Notes: generated by a model not told the origin, from the letters alone. A stretch of 64,000 nt of DNA from Lichenicoccus sp964246745 (GCA_964246745.1 CAXTRK010000002.1:62001-126000), one strand, 5' to 3'. Positions 33,873 through 44,300 are shown, numbered from the stretch's first letter. Numbers and translations: made by a program.

Positions 33873-34694
33873 ATGACAGACATGGTGCAGCGACCAGAGC
33901 CCGCGGGCGAGCTGGTGCTCAGCCTGCGCGGCATTTCCAAGCATTTCGGAGCCGTCTCGGCATTGACGGACATCGACCTTGATGTGCGGGCCGGCGAGGT
34001 TGTCGCCCTGGTCGGTGACAACGGCGCCGGCAAGTCGACGCTGGTCAAGGTTCTCGCGGGCGTGCATCAGCCCAGCTCCGGCACCATGAGCTTCCGTGGC
34101 AAGCCCGTCACCCTGAACGATCCGAGCGCCTCGCTGTCGCTCGGCATCGCCACCGTGTTCCAGGATCTGGCGCTGTGCGAAAATCTCGACGTCGTCGCCA
34201 ACATCTTTCTCGGCAAGGAGCTGCACCCGCTGCAACTCGACGAGGTGTCGATGGAGATGCGCGCCTGGACCTTGCTGCGCGAGCTGTCGGCGCGCATTCC
34301 GAGTGTCCGCGAGGCGGTCAGCTCGCTGTCCGGCGGCCAGCGCCAGACGGTCGCGATCGCGCGGTCCTTGTTGCTCGAGCCCAAACTCATCCTGCTCGAC
34401 GAGCCGACCGCCGCTCTGGGTGTCGCCCAGACGGCGGAAGTCCTCGATCTCATCGAGCGGGTACGTGAGCGCGGACTGGGCGTCGTCATGATCAGCCATA
34501 ACATGGAGGACGTACGCGCCGTCGCGGACCGCATCGTCGTGCTCCGGCTCGGACGCAACAACGGCATCTTCTATCCCGACGCGTCGAACCAGGAGCTGGT
34601 CAGCGCCATCACCGGGGCCTCCGACAATTCGGTCTCCCGCAGGTCCGGGCGACGCCAGGCGCAACGTGACGACAGGGAAGGAGAGCGGCCGTGA
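33873..34694 (+). CDS. Sugar ABC transporter ATPase, single domain
   Basis: A 273-residue ATPase: Walker A GDNGAGKST, Q-loop TVFQDLALCENLDV, signature LSGGQRQTVAIARS, Walker B LILLDEPTAALGV, then ISHNMEDV. XylG and RbsA of enterobacteria carry two such domains in about 500 residues; here there is only one, as in the FrcA type, so two copies would serve one permease. The ATG at 33873 is preferred over GTG 33864 because GAGG lies 10 bases before it. The stop overlaps the GTG of the permease by four bases. Confidence 0.9.
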   Translation: MTDMVQRPEPAGELVLSLRGISKHFGAVSALTDIDLDVRAGEVVALVGDNGAGKSTLVKVLAGVHQPSSGTMSFRGKPVTLNDPSASLSLGIATVFQDLALCENLDVVANIFLGKELHPLQLDEVSMEMRAWTLLRELSARIPSVREAVSSLSGGQRQTVAIARSLLLEPKLILLDEPTAALGVAQTAEVLDLIERVRERGLGVVMISHNMEDVRAVADRIVVLRLGRNNGIFYPDASNQELVSAITGASDNSVSRRSGRRQAQRDDREGERP

Positions 34695-35950
34695 GCGACG
34701 ATGTTAAAAAGCCCGCGTCGGCAGCGCCGCTGCTCGATCGCAGCGACGAGCGGGTCAAGCACGCCACCGGCTTCGGCGGCGTGACGCGTGCCTTTTTCGA
34801 CCGCGTACGTTCGGGCGAACTCGGCGCACTCCCGGTCGTCGTCGGCCTGGCCATCATCTGGACCGTCTTCGAAAGCCTGAACACGGTCTTTCTCTCGAGC
34901 AACAATCTCGTCAACCTGATCTTTGACTGTTCCACCGTGGGTGTGATCTCCCTCGGCATCGTCTGCATCCTCATGGTCGGCGAGATCGACCTTTCGGTGG
35001 GGTCAGTCAGCGGCTTCGCCTCGGCCCTTGTCGGCGTGCTCTGGGTCAATGCCGGCTGGCCGGTATGGCTTGCGATCATCGTCGCACTGGCTGCCGGCCT
35101 GGTGATCGGCCTGCTCTACGCGGAACTGTTCAACCGCTTCGGGATGCCGAGCTTCGTCTCGACACTTTCCGGCCTGCTCGCCTTTCTCGGACTGCAGCTC
35201 TACATTCTCGGCGACACCGGCTCGATCAACCTGCCGTACGGTTCACCCATGGTGAATTTCGGTCAATCCTTGTTCATGCCGCATAGTGTCGCCTACATCA
35301 TCGTAGCCCTGGCCGGCCTCGCCGTGTTCGTCACCGGTTTCCGTACGGCGGCACGCAGGCGCGCGGCCGGCCTCTCCTCGCAATCGCTCAACATGCTGGT
35401 GATCCGCGCGGCGCTGCTCGCGGTTGTGCTCGCGGGCATCGTTTTCTATCTGGACACCGACCGCGGCATTCCGTGGATGTTCGGACTGTTTGCGGCGCTC
35501 GTCGTCGCGTTGAACTATGCGCTGACACGAACCACCTGGGGCCGTTGGATCACCGCCGTGGGCGGCAACCGTGAGGCGGCGCGACGCTCCGGCATCAACG
35601 TCCGGCTCATCTATACGAGCGCCTTCATTCTCTGTTCGATGTTCGCGGCACTCGGCGGCGTGCTCTCCTCGGCGCGGCTTGCCTCGGCAAGCCAACAGGC
35701 CGGCACCGGCGACGTGAACCTCGACGCCATCGCGGCGGCGGTGATCGGAGGCACCAGCCTCTTTGGCGGCCGCGGCAGCGCCTATTCGGCGCTGCTCGGC
35801 ATCATCGTCATCCAGTCGATTTCCAATGGCCTCACGCTGCTCGATCTGTCCTCGTCGCTGCGCTACATGATCACCGGCGGCGTGCTCGCCATCGCGGTGA
35901 TCGTCGACAGCCTCGCCCGCCGCTCGCGCGTATCGCACGGACGCGCCTGA
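34691..35950 (+). CDS. xylH: Sugar ABC transporter permease (XylH-like)
   Basis: A 419-residue permease with about ten hydrophobic segments. The family marks are CILMVGEIDLSVGSVSGFASAL, FGMPSFVSTLSGLLAFLGLQL and AVGGNREAARRSGINV. The long middle loop and length of over 400 residues suit XylH rather than RbsC (about 320). The GTG start at 34691 is coupled to the ATPase gene. The operon ends here; the next gene is a sensor kinase 127 bases on. Confidence 0.85.
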   Translation: MSDDVKKPASAAPLLDRSDERVKHATGFGGVTRAFFDRVRSGELGALPVVVGLAIIWTVFESLNTVFLSSNNLVNLIFDCSTVGVISLGIVCILMVGEIDLSVGSVSGFASALVGVLWVNAGWPVWLAIIVALAAGLVIGLLYAELFNRFGMPSFVSTLSGLLAFLGLQLYILGDTGSINLPYGSPMVNFGQSLFMPHSVAYIIVALAGLAVFVTGFRTAARRRAAGLSSQSLNMLVIRAALLAVVLAGIVFYLDTDRGIPWMFGLFAALVVALNYALTRTTWGRWITAVGGNREAARRSGINVRLIYTSAFILCSMFAALGGVLSSARLASASQQAGTGDVNLDAIAAAVIGGTSLFGGRGSAYSALLGIIVIQSISNGLTLLDLSSSLRYMITGGVLAIAVIVDSLARRSRVSHGRA

Positions 35951-36077
35951 GACACGCTGATCAGCCGGCCCGGCTTGTGCTATCGATAGATCTGGCGCCG
36001 CTTCCGGGCGAGATGACCAATAACGGAGTTTAGGCCGGCTTTGGTGCCGCGGCCGAGGCTATCGAGGAACGGTCTGG

Positions 36078-38552
36078 ATGTCGGGCTTCAATCATCACTC
36101 TTCTCCTGACGGCAAGCCGTTCGAGCCGGCGCGTCTGCCGTTCGGCAAGGCACGATCAGCCGCCGCCCGGTTCTTCCACACCATTCCGGCGCACCTCCAG
36201 GGTGACGCCATCATGGGAGTGAACCGGATCATCGCCGGCAGCCTCATGCTGTTGTTCACGCTGCTCCTGCCACACGACGCCTCGCTTCGACAGTGGGCGG
36301 GTCCGGTTCTCGCCTGGCTTGTCTGCGGTCTTGCCCTGATGGCGTTCCTGGGGCTCCTGCCGCGCTTCTGCGTGTTGCGCCGCAGCCTTGCAATCCTGCT
36401 CGATGTCACCGGCACGACGATCATGATGGCCGCGGGCGGCCAAGTCACAGCCTTCCTCTACGTCGTCTATCTCTGGATTATCATCGGCAACGGGTTCCGT
36501 TTTGGCGGCGGCTACATCTTCGCCGCATCCCTGGCCAGTGCCGCGGGCTTCGGCGTGCTGATCGCCGCCGACACCTTCTGGCGCGATCACCTGAGCCTGT
36601 CGCTCGGCCTGATGTCCGGCCTGATCGTTCTGCCGGCCTATTCATTCGCGCTGATCCGGCAGCTCGCCCACGCGCGCAGGCAGGCGGAGCGGGCGGACCG
36701 CGCCAAGAGCCTGTTTCTTGCCGGCGTCAGCCATGAGCTGCGAACCCCTCTGAACGCCATCATCGGCACCGCTGAACTGCTGCAGGCGACACACCTGGAC
36801 GGCGCCCAGACGGAAATGGTGGCCACCATCAACAGCGCCGCCGATGGCCAGCTCTCCCTCATCCAGGATGTGTTGGAGTATTCGCGCATCGAGGTCGGGG
36901 GCGCGCGTGTCGAGGTCAGGCCATTCGACCTGGTCGATCTGCTCGGCGCGGTGAAAGGCCTTGTCGCGGTAGAGGCGCAGCGCAAGGGCTTGCTCATCAA
37001 CACCTATATCGCGAGCCGCACGCCGCAGCACCTCGTCGGCGACGAGCGCCACCTGCGCGAGGTGCTGCTCAACCTCTGCGGCAATGCGATCAAGTTCACC
37101 TCTGCCGGGTCGGTCACGCTTGCGGCCGACGGCATCGACACAGGCGATGGAGTGGTTCGGCTGCGGCTTGAAGTCATGGACACCGGCATCGGTATCGCCA
37201 ACGACGCACAGGAGGATATTTTCGGCTTGTTTACGCAAGCCGATCCGACGATCCTCGATCGTTACGGCGGCACCGGTCTGGGTCTGGCGCTGTGCAAGCG
37301 CCAGATCCAGCTCATGGGCGGCGCCATCGGCGTCGAAAGCACCCCCAACAAGGGCAGCACCTTCTGGGTCCTGGTCGAACTCGCGCGCGACGCGGCGCCG
37401 CGGGACGCGCCAAGCACGTCGAGCTTTGTCTTCGTTTCCGCCGACCTCGACTGGGCGCGTTTCATGCGCCAGCGGCTTGCGGCACGCGACGACACCGGCT
37501 CACAGAGCCCCACCGTCGCTTTCGTGCAGGAGGGAAGCGGCGCCGCCATCCCACCTGTCGCAGGCGCCGCGATACAGGTCGTGCGCGGCGATGCCACCGG
37601 ATTGCCGACACAAGTCATACGCGAACGCTTCGCGACCACCGTCAGTCAGCACAGCACGGCTGCGGAACTGCACAACGCGGTCCGGATCGCGGCGGCCCAA
37701 TGCGTGACCATCGCCTCAAGCGGCGCGTCGCCGGCGACGGGTTTGCTTTCGTCGCGACGGACGGCACTGCGGGTTCTTGTCGCCGACGACAATGCGCTCA
37801 ACCGATCGATCGTCTCCAGAATGTTGGAAAGCGCCGGTTTCAGCACGGTGTTTGCAACCGATGGAGAACAGGCGCTCGCGATCCTGACGGATGGCGACGT
37901 CGACGTGGCGTTGCTCGACGTCAACATGCCGGCGATGGGTGGCATTCAGACGGCCGAACTCTACGGCTTGTCGATACTCGGCGGCACGCGTGTTCCATTG
38001 ATCGCGCTCACGGCGGACGCCACGCCGCAGACACGCGCACGGTGCCTCAAGGCTGGCATGCAGTCCTGTCTGGTCAAGCCGGTGAGAACCGCGGCCCTGA
38101 TCGAGGCTCTGGAAAAGACGGTTCCCGGCTGGACCGGAGACAACGTCGTCTCCTTCAAACCAAAGGCCGAGCCCTCGCCCGCCCTCGATCACCAGGTCCT
38201 TGAAGATCTCAATGTCCTGGGCGGAACACCCTTCCTCAAACACGTCCTCGAAACTTTCAAGTTGGACGGCTCGTCGGTGCTGGCGCAGATCGAGGCCTCC
38301 TTGGAGATGAATGACGTGATCCGCTTTCGCTCCGAGGCGCATTCCCTGTCCAGCATTGGCGCCAATGTCGGAGCGAAGGCCTTGCGTGACCTTTGCACAC
38401 CGTGGAAGACGCTTCCCGAAGCCGCTCTCTTGCGGGATGGCGCCATGCTGATCGCCAAGCTGCATCGTGAATGGGAGCGGACCTGCCGGGAGCTCGATCG
38501 ATACGCCGCCGGTCAAGCCGGCGACAGCTCTGCCGAACCCGCTCAAGGCTGA
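36078..38552 (+). CDS. rpfC: RpfC-like hybrid sensor histidine kinase
   Basis: An 824-residue membrane sensor. About five membrane helices (residues 48-195) include LYVVYLWIIIGNGFRFGGGY, which closely recalls the input domain of RpfC, the receptor for DSF fatty-acid signals. The kinase core follows: H-box VSHELRTPLN with His219, N-box LLNLCGNAIKF, and G-boxes MDTGIGI and GGTGLGLAL. Residues 445-545 look like a degenerate receiver with no phospho-acceptor. The true receiver (565-680) has Asp614 in LLDVNMP, and a C-terminal HPt domain has His755 in EAHSLSSIGAN. The extra degenerate receiver is not in Xanthomonas RpfC. The neighbour facing it is an RpfF-like synthase. No RpfG-type partner lies in the window. 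Confidence 0.85.
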   Translation: MSGFNHHSSPDGKPFEPARLPFGKARSAAARFFHTIPAHLQGDAIMGVNRIIAGSLMLLFTLLLPHDASLRQWAGPVLAWLVCGLALMAFLGLLPRFCVLRRSLAILLDVTGTTIMMAAGGQVTAFLYVVYLWIIIGNGFRFGGGYIFAASLASAAGFGVLIAADTFWRDHLSLSLGLMSGLIVLPAYSFALIRQLAHARRQAERADRAKSLFLAGVSHELRTPLNAIIGTAELLQATHLDGAQTEMVATINSAADGQLSLIQDVLEYSRIEVGGARVEVRPFDLVDLLGAVKGLVAVEAQRKGLLINTYIASRTPQHLVGDERHLREVLLNLCGNAIKFTSAGSVTLAADGIDTGDGVVRLRLEVMDTGIGIANDAQEDIFGLFTQADPTILDRYGGTGLGLALCKRQIQLMGGAIGVESTPNKGSTFWVLVELARDAAPRDAPSTSSFVFVSADLDWARFMRQRLAARDDTGSQSPTVAFVQEGSGAAIPPVAGAAIQVVRGDATGLPTQVIRERFATTVSQHSTAAELHNAVRIAAAQCVTIASSGASPATGLLSSRRTALRVLVADDNALNRSIVSRMLESAGFSTVFATDGEQALAILTDGDVDVALLDVNMPAMGGIQTAELYGLSILGGTRVPLIALTADATPQTRARCLKAGMQSCLVKPVRTAALIEALEKTVPGWTGDNVVSFKPKAEPSPALDHQVLEDLNVLGGTPFLKHVLETFKLDGSSVLAQIEASLEMNDVIRFRSEAHSLSSIGANVGAKALRDLCTPWKTLPEAALLRDGAMLIAKLHREWERTCRELDRYAAGQAGDSSAEPAQG

Positions 38553-38593
38553 GCTTCGAGAATCCGATGAGTCCGGATTCCAAAGGCCAGCCT

Positions 38594-38646
38594 TAGAGCG
38601 CGATCGCTTCAGGTTGACTTCAACCTGAAGCGTGAATCGCCCTCGC
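38594..38646. repeat. Palindromic intergenic repeat between rpfC and rpfF
   Basis: CGCTTCAGGTTGA (38605-38617) and TCAACCTGAAGCG (38620-38632) are exact complements. They are flanked by further near-complementary sequence (TAGAGCGCGAT on the left, GAATCGCCCTCGC on the right). It resembles a widespread alphaproteobacterial intergenic palindrome. It lies between two convergent genes and could end transcription from both sides. Confidence 0.85.
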
Positions 38647-38677
38647 AAACGACTCCGCTAGGGCACTGGCGCACGAG

Positions 38678-39619
38678 CTATTCCGCCGCACTGCTCGCGG
38701 TGAGCGCCTGACGCTGGCGGCTGCGGTCCTGTGCGGCAACGAGATGCGCCATCCGGCGGAGATCCTTTTCCGTCAGTTCCATCGCCGCTTCCACCCACAT
38801 GTCGGTGACATCACGCAATTCGTGCAGGCTCACCGGACTTACCCGGCGGCGCGCCTTGTAGACCACGGAATGGGCGTGATGCCTTGATTGGTTGCCGAGG
38901 ATGTATTGCCGCACCGTCTCCTCGCCGGCTCCGTCCTCCGCCAGCACATCGACAATGCCCATGGCATGCATGGCCTCGGCGGTGAAAACCTCTCCTGACA
39001 GGATCATCCGCATCGCCGCGGCCGATCCGATGCGTCGCGTCAGGAAGCAGTGCGCCCCCATGCCGGGGAAGAGATTCATGATGACCTCCGGCAGCCCGAA
39101 CCGGGCGCGGCGCTCCGCCACCAGCACGTCGCACGAAAGCAGGCTTTCGAAGCCGCCGCCCAGCGCCTCGCCTTGAGCCAGGCCGATGCTTACCGCGTTG
39201 CCGCCGTATCCGCTGGCGTTATTGTATCCTATATTGACGCAGGCATAGGCGTATTGACGCAATCCTTCGCTGTCGCGAGCCTTGATCTTTCTGGAAAATA
39301 CCGTGAGATCGCCGCCAAGACTGAAAATTCCTGGCGTGCGGGATCCGAGTACAACCCATCCGACAGAGGCCGACCTGCTGTTCGCCCGAATGTCAGCGAG
39401 CTGGGCGATATGATCCTGGACGGCATGCAGGTCGGTGAGAAGTTCCTCGGTGAAGCTGGGCCGGCGCTGCGGATTGAGAAAGCACCAGAATGTCCGGTCC
39501 TGCACGTCATGCCTGCATGCCAGGTTGGCGTAATGCGGGGCTCTCTTCGCGAGGACTTCCGCGCCAAGGGCTGGACGGAGTGCGTCTTCAAGTGTGGGAA
39601 TGGCATTGATATACGTCAT
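38678..39619 (-). CDS. rpfF: RpfF-like DSF synthase (crotonase family)
   Basis: A 313-residue crotonase-fold enzyme of the RpfF group, which makes diffusible signal factors (cis-2-unsaturated fatty acids) from acyl-ACP by acting as dehydratase and thioesterase. The family marks are GIFSLGGDLTVFSRKI, QGEALGGGFESLLSCDV, FGLPEVIMNLFPGMGAHCFLTRRIG and LSGEVFTAEAMHAMGIVDVL. The two catalytic glutamates are Glu158 and Glu178, 20 residues apart as in the Xanthomonas enzyme. The ATG at 39619 has GGAGC upstream. It is convergent with the RpfC-like sensor, so synthase and receptor are side by side though not cotranscribed as one unit. Confidence 0.9.
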   Translation of the reverse strand: MTYINAIPTLEDALRPALGAEVLAKRAPHYANLACRHDVQDRTFWCFLNPQRRPSFTEELLTDLHAVQDHIAQLADIRANSRSASVGWVVLGSRTPGIFSLGGDLTVFSRKIKARDSEGLRQYAYACVNIGYNNASGYGGNAVSIGLAQGEALGGGFESLLSCDVLVAERRARFGLPEVIMNLFPGMGAHCFLTRRIGSAAAMRMILSGEVFTAEAMHAMGIVDVLAEDGAGEETVRQYILGNQSRHHAHSVVYKARRRVSPVSLHELRDVTDMWVEAAMELTEKDLRRMAHLVAAQDRSRQRQALTASSAAE

Positions 39620-39808
39620 GGGAAGCTCCGATCAGACCGGCAGGCGCCAGGTGGCTGGCGCCTGCCACGCCGCGGAATTGCGAACGTAGCCCGATCATGC
39701 CTATGACTCGTCTCGAAGAGAAAAGTTAAGTCTGTTACGATCTCCTTAACGTCTGAAAAGACGATCTTGATCCTGAGATGGGATCGATGTTCCCTGAAGA
39801 CGGGTCTT

Positions 39809-41383
39809 TTATGATGACCTGTCGAACTTCTCGAGTTCGAGCTGATCTCGATCCGAGCCGTAGATGAAGCGATCGGGCCGGATCAGCAGCCCACGGGCTC
39901 GGTGACGCCGGAACAGCACACGTAATTTATCCTCGATGTCGACCAGCTCGCCCTCGGCTAGCCGGTGCCAGGATCGTGCCCGCGGATGCACCAGCCATTC
40001 GCGTACGCCCCGACGGAGCAAGCCGGGCGGCATGCGCGGCACCCGCCAGGAAAGATAGCTCCAGCCGGAACCAAGCACATCATCGAGACGCAAGCGGGTG
40101 CCGGAAGCCGGAATGACCCAGGGCTGCCAGAGCAACCTGCCGGCCGGGCTGCGGGCGCCGCGCCCTGCGAACCATCCAGGCCCGGAAATCCATTCGGGCC
40201 TGATATGGAACCGGCGGATGCGTGAGCCCAGCCAAGGCATCCGCGCGGCTGTGCGACAGGCGATGTCGCGGCAGGCGGCGAGAGTCGGGCTTTGCACCAT
40301 GACGATGGCGCCGACCCGGTTTGAGAACCGCGTCAGCGAGACAACGTTCGGCCGGCGTTCACTCTCGTAGCTTTGCAGCAACGATCCAGGCGCCTCGCCG
40401 CGCAGCACGGCGGCGAGCTTCCAGCACAGGTTGCCGGCATCGCGCACTCCGGAGCTGACGCCCTGACCGGTAAAGGGGGGCATGATATGGGCCGCATCGC
40501 CGCACAGAAAGACCCGTCCGCGCTGCCAGCTTCTGGCTTGGCGGCTGTGAAAGACGTAGATCCAGCTTTGCACGATTTCAACGCGTCGGGCATCGACCCC
40601 GCGCCAGGCAAGCAGGGCGGCGATCCCTTCCGGCGAGCGGGCCATCTCGGGGTCCTCGTCGGCGCGCAGTCGGAACTCCCAGCGGCGCAGCCCGGCGCCG
40701 GCGACGCATTCGGCGCCCGGCCGGGCCGGTTCAGCAATGAAGTTGAAGTCGAGCCGTCCGGCCGGATCGGGCCAATCCGGCGTGCGGGCCTGGATATCGA
40801 TCCAGGGCTCCCGGAGCGTCCGGCCCGGAAATTCGATGCCGAGCAGCTTGCGCGTCGTGCTTGAACCGCCGTCGCAGCCAAGCAGATAGCGCGCGCGCAC
40901 CGTATGCGTCGTGTTGTCCGATGCGCGCAACAAGGTGGCGGTGACGCCGTCCGCGTCCTGGTCGATGCCCACCATTTCGCGCCCGGCCTCTATCCGGACG
41001 TAGGCCCGGAGACTTCCCTCCAACTGGTCGCGGAGCGTCTGCTCCATCGAGGGCTGATGGAAGAAGCAGGTGCCGGGCAGGCCTTGACGGCCACGTCCCT
41101 CAAGATCGCAGCTTAGAAAGATGCGTCCCCGATGATGCAGATGCATGGTGATCCGGTCGTGCATATGGGCCAGCATCGGCTCGAGCAAACCGACGCTTTG
41201 CCAGACACGCAGCGCGTCCTCGTCGATGGCGATCGCGCGCTGGCGCTGATCGATCGCATCCTGCCGCTCGATCACCAGGGTGCGGATGCCGAGCGTGCCG
41301 AGCAGGTTTGCCGCTGTCGCCCCGGTCGGCCCCAGCCCGACCACGATCACGTCGACTTCAGGCGGCGGCGAACAGGGCTTCAA
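39809..41383 (-). CDS. FAD-dependent aromatic hydroxylase (MhpA-like)
   Basis: A 524-residue group A flavin monooxygenase: N-terminal FAD motif VVGLGPTGATAANLLGTLGI, the DG motif YLLGCDGGSSTTRKLLGI, and GDAAHIMPPFTGQGVSSGVRDAGNL. These fit the MhpA/PheA-type hydroxylases that add oxygen ortho to a phenolic OH. The first usable start is TTG at 41383, inside the helicase gene (26-base overlap). It is the last gene of a minus-strand run that includes a type III PKS and methyltransferase, so it could hydroxylate their phenolic product; alternatively it degrades aromatic acids. The link is inference. Confidence 0.82.
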   Translation of the reverse strand: MKPCSPPPEVDVIVVGLGPTGATAANLLGTLGIRTLVIERQDAIDQRQRAIAIDEDALRVWQSVGLLEPMLAHMHDRITMHLHHRGRIFLSCDLEGRGRQGLPGTCFFHQPSMEQTLRDQLEGSLRAYVRIEAGREMVGIDQDADGVTATLLRASDNTTHTVRARYLLGCDGGSSTTRKLLGIEFPGRTLREPWIDIQARTPDWPDPAGRLDFNFIAEPARPGAECVAGAGLRRWEFRLRADEDPEMARSPEGIAALLAWRGVDARRVEIVQSWIYVFHSRQARSWQRGRVFLCGDAAHIMPPFTGQGVSSGVRDAGNLCWKLAAVLRGEAPGSLLQSYESERRPNVVSLTRFSNRVGAIVMVQSPTLAACRDIACRTAARMPWLGSRIRRFHIRPEWISGPGWFAGRGARSPAGRLLWQPWVIPASGTRLRLDDVLGSGWSYLSWRVPRMPPGLLRRGVREWLVHPRARSWHRLAEGELVDIEDKLRVLFRRHRARGLLIRPDRFIYGSDRDQLELEKFDRSS

Positions 41384-44300
41384 CGTCGTCCGCGGTGAGC
41401 GAGAGCGCGCCGGTGGGATCGGCGCCCAGCACGCCCGCGACGAGGGCCTGCTTGCGCGACTTCAACACTTCCATCTTCTCCTCGATGGTGCCGGTGGTCA
41501 CCAGCCGGTGCACGAACACCGGCTTGTCCTGGCCGATCCGATGCGCGCGGTCCGTGGCCTGGTCCTCGACGGCCGGGTTCCACCACGGATCGTAGTGGAT
41601 GACGCTATCCGCCGCGGTGAGGTTCAGCCCGACCCCGCCCGCCTTCAGGCTGATCAGGAACAACGGCACCTCGCCGGACTGGAAACGACGGATCGGCTCG
41701 CCGCGGTCGCGCGTGTCGCCGGTGAGCAGCACGTAAGGCAACCGCCGCGCGCGCAGTTCCGTCTCGATCAACGCCAGCATGCTGGTGAACTGCGAGAACA
41801 GCAGCACCCGTCTGCCTTCCTCCAGCAGCATCGGCAACAATTCCAGCAGCCGCTCCAGCTTGGCGGAGCCGACGCCGCCGGTTTTCGTGGACGCCCGCAC
41901 GCTCGCGAGCTTCAGCAGGCGCGGATCGCAGCACACCTGACGCAGCTTGAGCAGCGCGTCGAGGATGATGATGCCGGAGCCGGCGAGGCCGCGCTGATGG
42001 ATCGCGCGCTTGACCTTGGCATGCATGGCGAGCCGGATGCCCTCGTACACGGCCTGTTGCGCATCGTCCATCTCGACGGATTCGACGATCTCGCTCTTCG
42101 GCGGCAGGTCGGCGGCGACCTCCTGCTTGGTCCGCCGCAGCAGGAACGGCGAGACGCGGCGGGCGAGCTGGGCCTGGCGTTCGACGTCGCCGCCCTTCTC
42201 GATCGGGGCGCGGAAGCGCCGGCCGAAGCTCTGCCGGTCGCCCAGAAAGCCCGGCATCAGGAAATCGAACAGCGACCAAAGCTCGCCCAGATGGTTCTCC
42301 ATCGGCGTGCCGGAGAGACACAGACGCTGGCGCGCCTCCAGCGTGCGGGCGAGCTTGGAGGTGGCGGCGAGCGGGTTCTTGATCGTCTGCGCCTCGTCGA
42401 GGATCACCACGTGCCAAGCCTGCGACGACAGCGCCGCGTGGTCACGCGCCAGCAGCGGGTAGGTGGTCAGCACCAGATCGTGCGCGGCGATCTGCTCGAA
42501 GCGGGCCGCCCGGTCGGGTCCGTGCAGGGTCAGCACGCGCAGGCTGGGCGCGAAACGCAGCGCCTCCGCGCGCCAGTTCGCGATCAGGCTGGTCGGACAG
42601 ACCACCAGCGCCGGGCGGTCCAGCCGTGCTTCGGCCTGCTCGATCGAAAGATGCGCCAACGCCTGCACGGTTTTGCCCAGCCCCATGTCGTCGGCGAGGA
42701 TGCCACAGAGCCCGGCGCCGCCGAGGAACTGCAGCCAGTCCACGCCGCGCGCCTGATAGGGCCGCAACGTTGCGGCGAAGCTGGCCGGCAATGTCGAGGT
42801 CGGAATGCCGCCGGTATCGCGCAGCCGCTGTCCCAGCGCGCGCATCGTCTCGCCGCCGCGCCAGGCGATCCCGGCGGCGCCGCCAGCCGCCTCCAGCAGG
42901 GCAAGCTCGGCGGCCTTGGCGCGGGATAGCCGCAACCCGCCGCCCTCGGCGGTGATGCCGCCCTCGAACAACTCCAGCAGCGGCCCCAGGATCGGCCGCA
43001 GCCGCTCCATCGGCACCGCCAGCAGGCGTCCGTCCGGCAGACGCAGCAGCAGCGGCGCCGCGTCCGCCGTCGCCCCGATAAGCGCGTCCTTGCCGAGCGC
43101 CTCGATCAGGGCGGGAACCAGATCGATCCGCTCGCCCGCCACCATGACGCCGAGGCCGAACTCGAACCAGTCGATGCCCGAGCCTTCCTGCACGCTCGCG
43201 TCGAACGCGCCGTCGGCGGCCACGATACGCACCGGGAAATCCGGTGCGACCACGACCTCCCAGCCTTCCCGCTCAAGGCGAGGCACGTCCTCGAGCATGA
43301 AATCGATCCAGGGCAGTTCATCGTCATCCGCAAGCAGCAGCAGATCGCCGGCGTTCGGATGCGATGGCGGCGTGAATGCCACCGAGCCGACACGCGCGAA
43401 GCCGTGCCCGCGCAGACGCTGCATCGCCCGCGCTTCCGCCGCATGATCGCGATCGACCTGGAAGAGCTGGCCATCCTGCATCATGCGGGTGCGCCCGCTC
43501 GAATGCGGCAGCAGCAGCGGCCCGTAGCGGAACGACAACCGGGCCAGCGCCGTCTGGAACGGGCCCGTCCCGTAGCGCTCGCCGTGTCGGTCATGACGCG
43601 TCGTGAGCTGCGGGTTGAATGGCAGCGCGCCCGCGATCAGGTCGAGCCGCGGTGTTGTCACGCGGTCGAGGATCCGCGTCGGCGCCAACTCCCGCGGCAG
43701 CGGCAACGACGTCCGCGACAGCCGGTTGCGTAGCTCGTCGCGCACCCTGCCTGCGAGCTGCGGCGGCAGCGGCGGGGCTGCGAGCAGGGTGCGCAGCATC
43801 GGCGCCGGCACGTCGAGCGCGACCAGTCCAAGCCGTCCCCGCACCGGATCGAAGTAGCGCGGCGGCGCCATGCGCAGCCCGATCAGCGGATCCGGCACGC
43901 GCAGGTCCGGCCGCTGGTTGCCGGTCTCGTCGGTGCGCCAGCAGAGTTCGCCGGCCACCGCCTCGCCTTCGCTGACGATGGCGCCGAGCGGGTCGCCCCA
44001 GCGTGCCCGGCCGGTGCCGAGAACGAGGCGCAGCGTGTCGGCGAATGCCTCGCCCGACTCAGGGCCGGCGCCATGCAGCAACCGCCAGAAGATCTCCCGG
44101 TCGGACGGGCGCAGGAACTTGGGCTGGTTCGTGGGCTCGGCGACCTGATGCAGCGACAGCGACCGCGTTTGTCTCGACACGCTGCCGTCCCGCTTGATCT
44201 CGATCGAGGCAAGCGACAGCGACAGCGCGCTCGAACTGGAATTCTGTGCAAGTACATAGATCAGCCGCTTGCGGACGGTCGGCTCGTAGTCCTCGCCGTC

